A stretch of 64,000 nucleotides of DNA from Verrucomicrobiota bacterium. GTDB taxonomy: Bacteria > Verrucomicrobiota > Verrucomicrobiia > Opitutales > Opitutaceae. The notes beneath the pieces are model-generated. The model made no database searches and was not told where the DNA came from. It saw only the letters and a program-made list of their open reading frames with translations. Below, piece after piece: positions 60,627-64,000 of this stretch. The translations under genes and the position numbers were made by a program. Within the stretch, counting starts at the first letter, position 1; each line of letters begins with the position of its first letter. The DNA lies in the NCBI GenBank assembly GCA_016235555.1, contig JACRKC010000085.1:20187-84186 (forward strand). Direction: 5' to 3'.

Positions 60627-60767
60627 CAGACTGTGTGAAAACCCGGCGGCAGTCGTTCAGCCGCGCGAAGTGTAGCGGAAACCGTGAGGTTTTCGTGGGA
60701 TTTGGCCCGCGTTCGGGCGAAAAGCTCACGCTTTCCGCTACCACCGTCGCGTTCTCACACAGTCTGG
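60627..60767. repeat. Host repeat R1, copy b, with flanking inverted repeats
   Basis: The copy of 10230-10350 is enclosed by the perfect inverted repeat CAGACTGTGTGA (60627-60638) and TCACACAGTCTG (60756-60767). The whole unit is 141 bp and could be a MITE or REP-type element. Flanking sequence up to 60861 and from 60498 shows no gene. Confidence 0.7.
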
Positions 60768-60861
60768 TGAGCGAGTGGCTCGTCCGGAAACCACTCGCGC
60801 ACGCTCGCGGCTACACTCCACGGAAGCTCGGGGTCGGTGCACCAGGGAGTGTTTTCAAATT

Positions 60862-61033
60862 CATTCTCGTTGGGTCTGATACCCCGAAGCTTGCTTCGGC
60901 TTGGTTGAGTAGCGACGAGTGCCAGCGAGTCGGAGAGCGTCGGCTCGCTGGCGCTCTCCGCTACGATGCATGGTCGAAGATGGCATGGCGGGATTGGTCA
61001 AATGCCCCGGAGTTTGCCCCGGGGTTTTTTACG
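60862..61033. repeat. Host repeat R2, copy a
   Basis: About 170 bp matching 62410-62580 with roughly four of five bases identical. It starts CATTCTCG, has the hairpin GCGAAGC/GCTTCGG-type core, the block CCAGCGAGTCG..GTCGGCTCGCTGG and ends in TTTACG. The two copies bracket the serine hydrolase gene as direct repeats. Confidence 0.7.
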
Positions 61034-61052
61034 AAATCGCGCGAAAAAGAAC

Positions 61053-61123
61053 CGTGGGAGGGGCTTTATGCCCCGACGCGCCGCGCACACCGAAGCCCGT
61101 CGGGGCATAAAGCCCCTCCCACG
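61053..61123. terminator. Perfect 26-bp stem hairpin downstream of the serine hydrolase
   Basis: The arms 61053-61078 and 61098-61123 are perfect complements (key part GGGGCTTTATGCCCCGACG), with a 19-nt loop. It lies 17 bp after the stop of the minus-strand hydrolase gene. The length and perfection suggest a host REP-type element that may also end transcription. Confidence 0.65.
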
Positions 61124-61140
61124 AGGTCTGAAAACCGTCC

Positions 61141-62412
61141 CTAGTCGCGGATCAGCGCCTGCATCACGGTCGCTTCGAAATTGGAGCGGATGTCGGCCTG
61201 GTTGCCCGTGATTTGAAACATCAGCACGGCCACCGTCTGCGTCTTCGGATCGACCCAGAAGTGGGTGCCGAAGGCGCCGCCCCACCCGTAGCTGCCGGTC
61301 GAGAGCATCGTGCCGGCGGCGCCGCGATCCGTGATCGTGCGCACGCCGAGGCCGTAGCCGGTGCCGGGCGTCCGGCCCGGCAGCGTGTCGGGGATGTGCG
61401 CGGCGCGCAGCAGTTCGACCGATGCGGGCGCGAGCAGGCGGTGGCCGTTGCCCTCGCCGCCAGCCGCGAGCATCAGGCCGAAACGCAGGTAATCTTCCGT
61501 GGTGCTCGTGAGCCCGCCGCCGCCCGAGTAGTAGCCGTTGCCCGGCAGGAACCGCGGATCCGTCACGGGCTGGCGCGCGAGTTTGCCGTCTTTCTTCTCG
61601 TAGATCGGGGCGACGCGCACGATCGCGGTGGCCGGGCCGAAGAACGTGTCCTTCATGCCGAGCGGTTGGAAGATGCGCCCTTGGAAGAACTGCGCGAGCG
61701 TCCCGCCCGAGACGATTTCGATCACGCGGCCAAGGACATCGAAGCCGGCGCCGGGGCTGTAGCTCCAGCGCGTGCCGGGCTGAAACTCCAGCGGCAGCGC
61801 AGGGAGCCGCGCCGTGTAGGCCGCGAGCGTCTCGTCGGGTTTGCGCGGCGCTTTCGCCAGCTCTTGGGCGGGAATGAGGCCACTGCCGAGCCCCGAGGTG
61901 TGCGTGAGCAGATCGCGCACTGTGATTTCACGCGCTGCCGCCACCGTCGAAAATGCGATCGGCCCGGCACTGGCGCCGGCGCCCTCGGCCGCCGGAGTGC
62001 GCACGGCGACCGTCAGCTTTTTGAATTCCGGGAGGTAGCGCGAAACCGGATCGGTGAGCCGCAGCCGGCCATCCTCGACCAGCATCATGATCGCAACAGC
62101 GACGACCGGCTTCGTCATCGACGCGATACGGAACAGCGCGTCCGGCGGCATCGGCTGTTTCGTCTCAAGGTCCAACAGTCCGTGCGTCTTGAAGTGCACG
62201 ACCTTCCCGCCGCGCGCGACGGCGGTGACCGCCCCCGCGATTTCCCCGGCGTCGATGTGGCGCTGCATGGCTTGATCGATGCGGGTGAGACGCCCGGCGG
62301 AGAAACCAGCGGATTCAGGTGGGACGAGTGTCACGTTGGCGGCGACACGCGGCGTGAGTGCGGCCAGCAGCGAGAAGCAGGCAATGGTGGCGGGGTGGCG
62401 GGGGAGTTTCAT
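61141..62412 (-). CDS. Serine hydrolase, class C beta-lactamase family
   Basis: 423 aa with a signal peptide (ATIACFSLLAALTPRVAA). The active-site SxxK is SMTK at residues 98-101 in DALFRIASMTKPVV. RWSYSPGAGFDVLGRVIEIVSGG contains the Tyr of the YxN-like motif. WGGAFGTHFWVDP near the C-terminus replaces the classical KTG. Such proteins are usually esterases or peptidases rather than resistance enzymes. It is exported, acting in the periplasm or outside. It is flanked by repeats R2a and R2b. Confidence 0.85.
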   Translation of the reverse strand: MKLPRHPATIACFSLLAALTPRVAANVTLVPPESAGFSAGRLTRIDQAMQRHIDAGEIAGAVTAVARGGKVVHFKTHGLLDLETKQPMPPDALFRIASMTKPVVAVAIMMLVEDGRLRLTDPVSRYLPEFKKLTVAVRTPAAEGAGASAGPIAFSTVAAAREITVRDLLTHTSGLGSGLIPAQELAKAPRKPDETLAAYTARLPALPLEFQPGTRWSYSPGAGFDVLGRVIEIVSGGTLAQFFQGRIFQPLGMKDTFFGPATAIVRVAPIYEKKDGKLARQPVTDPRFLPGNGYYSGGGGLTSTTEDYLRFGLMLAAGGEGNGHRLLAPASVELLRAAHIPDTLPGRTPGTGYGLGVRTITDRGAAGTMLSTGSYGWGGAFGTHFWVDPKTQTVAVLMFQITGNQADIRSNFEATVMQALIRD

Positions 62413-62580
62413 TCTCGGTGGGTTCGATACCGCGAAGCTTGCTTCGCCTTGGTTGGGTAGCGACGAGCGCCAGCGAGTCGAAGCGCGTCGGCTCGCTGGC
62501 GCTCGCCGCTACGCTGAGTGGTCGAAGGTTGCATGGTGGGTTTGGTCTAATGCCTCGGGGCTTGCCCGAGGGTCTTTACG
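62410..62580. repeat. Host repeat R2, copy b
   Basis: Direct repeat partner of 60862-61033. Its first three bases are the complement of the hydrolase start codon, so the gene's promoter must lie inside the repeat. The rest of the spacer to 62734 shows no gene. Confidence 0.65.
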
Positions 62581-62734
62581 GAGGGGCCGGGTTGAGGCGG
62601 AGGAAACGGATGAGGCGGGTGGGTTTTCGCCCACGGTGCGGACTCAGGGTGATTTCGCGCGGGGGAATTGTGACGTTTGAAACTGGATCCTTCGCCTGCG
62701 TTGCCGGCTCAGGATGACGACGCGATTCGCGTCG

Positions 62735-63724
62735 TCACTTCCCGCCATACCACACGCCGCGGCGCCAGTTGTGGCGGCGGAGGCGGTGGACCAGCGCCTC
62801 GGGCATTGCGGGCAGGTCGCTCACGCCGCAGTTGGCCTCGGCTTGGGCGATGTTGCGGATGCCGGGGATCACGGTGGAGACGGCGGGGTGGGCGAGCACC
62901 CACTTGAGTGCGGCCTGCGGGAGGGTGTAGCCGGTGCCGGCGAGATCGCGCCTGATTTCGTTGGCGTGCGCGATCACGCGGTGGAGGCGGTCGCCGGCGA
63001 AATACTGCGCGCGGAAATCGTCGGATGCGAACTTCGTGTCGGGGGTGAACTTGCCCGTGAGCGCACCCTCGTCGAACGCCACGCGCACGATGACGCCGAC
63101 GCCGCACTCCTTGGCGACGTCCAGCAACTCGGCGGCGGGCTCCTGCTCGAAGAGATTGTAGATGACCTGCACGGCGTCGACCCAGCCGTCCTTCATGAGG
63201 TCGATGACAGAATTCTGGTCCTGCTCCGGCGTGGAGATGCCGATGAGGCCGATGAGGCCCTCGCGTTGGAGCTGGCGCAGGAGCTTGAACGGCGTCGGGT
63301 TGCGGTTCCACGCGCGGGTCCACGTGTGGAGCTGCAGCAGGTCGATCTTGTCGGTGCCGAGATTGGCGAGGCGCTCGGCCACGCTGTCGCGGACGTAGGT
63401 CTCGGAGTAGCGATCGTCGGCGCGATCGTAGGGCGAGGGCGGCCACGCGCCGGGCGAAGGCGGGGTCTTGGTGGCGACGAAGATGCGTTCGCTCTTTCCG
63501 GCCTCGGCGCGTTCGCGGAGGATCTGGCCGATGAGTTTCTCGCTGCGGCCGTTGCCGTAGCCGGCGGCGGTGTCGATGAAGTTGACGCCGAGATCGAGCG
63601 CGTGATGGAGCGCGGCGAGCGAGTCGTGGTCGGACTGGACACCCCAGGAGCCGCCGATGGCCCAGGCGCCGAAGCCGATTTCGGAGCAGTTGAAGTCATG
63701 TTTGCCGAAGGGACGAAATTGCAT
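62735..63724 (-). CDS. Aldo/keto reductase
   Basis: 329 aa from ATG 63724 (MQFRPFGKHDFNCSEIGFGAW). This start is preferred because family proteins begin with such a strand; the longer frame to 63811 is not similar. Catalytic residues: Asp in NFIDTAAGYGNG, Tyr of the same segment, Lys in IFVATKTPP, and His in LLQLHTWTR. NADPH-dependent reduction of aldehydes or ketosugars is the usual role. GNGRSEKLIGQIL places it with AKR11/12-like enzymes. It has no operon partner in the window. Confidence 0.88.
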   Translation of the reverse strand: MQFRPFGKHDFNCSEIGFGAWAIGGSWGVQSDHDSLAALHHALDLGVNFIDTAAGYGNGRSEKLIGQILRERAEAGKSERIFVATKTPPSPGAWPPSPYDRADDRYSETYVRDSVAERLANLGTDKIDLLQLHTWTRAWNRNPTPFKLLRQLQREGLIGLIGISTPEQDQNSVIDLMKDGWVDAVQVIYNLFEQEPAAELLDVAKECGVGVIVRVAFDEGALTGKFTPDTKFASDDFRAQYFAGDRLHRVIAHANEIRRDLAGTGYTLPQAALKWVLAHPAVSTVIPGIRNIAQAEANCGVSDLPAMPEALVHRLRRHNWRRGVWYGGK

Positions 63725-63931
63725 CGTGTGCAGCTTCAGCGGCCGGTGGCGGCGAATGCAATACGCGAGGCGGATCAGACGAGGAGACCGACGGTGCGGA
63801 AGGCGGTCCAACCGGCAGCGGTCGGATCGAGTAGGAGGTGGCCGCCGTGCGTGCGCGGGATTTGCCGGAGAGGCTCCGGCCGAGGCGGCGGCCGCCCGGC
63901 CCGCTCCAACCGGAAATGAGGTCAGCCAGCG

Positions 63932-64000
63932 GTAGCGGCGGTCTGCGACCGCCGGCGATGCGCCAAGGGTTCTCGTTCGGCGGTCGCAGGCCGCCGCTAC
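63932..64000. repeat. Host palindromic repeat R3, copy b
   Basis: Same arms as 5807-5875 (GTAGCGGCGGTCTG... and its inverse GCAGGCCGCCGCTAC) with a different loop. It ends exactly at the window end, so more may follow. The sequence from 63725 to here shows no further gene. Confidence 0.65.

Noticed and set aside
57467..61144. Open frame of over 1200 codons on the plus strand
   Set aside because: Antisense of the second TonB receptor and its upstream region. No recognisable domain, and the composition is typical of GC-rich shadow frames.

Overview
The window is GC-rich chromosomal DNA, most likely from the Verrucomicrobiota family Opitutaceae or a close relative. Three things suggest this. 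Two long TonB-dependent receptors have the plug and carboxypeptidase-like style common in that group. A CotH/lamin-tail protein ends in a duplicated domain I associate with Opitutaceae. The surrounding genes are oxidoreductase, hydrolase, pectate-lyase-like and cytochrome genes typical of polysaccharide-degrading verrucomicrobia. This is recognition from protein style; no rRNA gene is present to prove it.

Layout. Positions 1-12005 are host DNA: the end of an Mrr-type restriction endonuclease cut by the window edge, a KamA-family aminomutase, the CotH/LTD protein, a Tat-exported Gfo/Idh/MocA oxidoreductase, a tandem alpha/beta hydrolase and a diheme cytochrome c. Positions 49255-64000 are host DNA again: two TonB receptors, a ceramidase-like enzyme, a parallel beta-helix protein, a DUF1801 protein, a serine hydrolase and an aldo/keto reductase. 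Several families of palindromic intergenic repeats lie between these genes.

Between them sits a 37.2-kb integrative element (about 12006-49254). It has split a host yjbQ gene in two: the 5' part is at 49255-49392 and the 3' part at 11726-12005, both on the minus strand. A large serine recombinase lies at the right end. Joining the two ends gives a near-palindromic attP with 11-bp arms around tGTt, and joining the two host flanks restores a 139-codon yjbQ exactly. The element carries its own intact yjbQ (about 91% identical protein) with a changed core. In the circular form the recombinase frame would run straight into the HTH gene at the other end, so integration physically cuts a recombinase-HTH reading frame.

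Element backbone, left (12.0-20.9 kb): HTH protein, yjbQ, an XRE-regulated gene pair, a KfrA-like coiled-coil protein, HicBA toxin-antitoxin, a winged-helix replication-type protein followed by an origin-like region, a HerA/TraD-like ATPase, a Dam-family methylase with an apparent frameshift, a replication-relaxation protein and a CHC2/TOPRIM primase. Backbone, right (36.9-49.3 kb): a run of lipoproteins and small membrane proteins ending in a 1055-aa HerA/VirD4-like ATPase, then a small XRE operon and the recombinase. No relaxase or VirB4 was recognised.

Cargo (20.9-36.7 kb) is visibly more AT-rich. It holds (i) a coupled pair encoding a 1706-aa STAND-like ATPase and a 358-aa partner, a candidate uncharacterised defence or signalling system; (ii) an IS21-family element with a 5-bp target duplication, inserted in a truncated second copy of a small backbone gene; and (iii) a six-gene operon combining a radical SAM enzyme with a peptide-type ABC importer and an unknown regulator-like protein.
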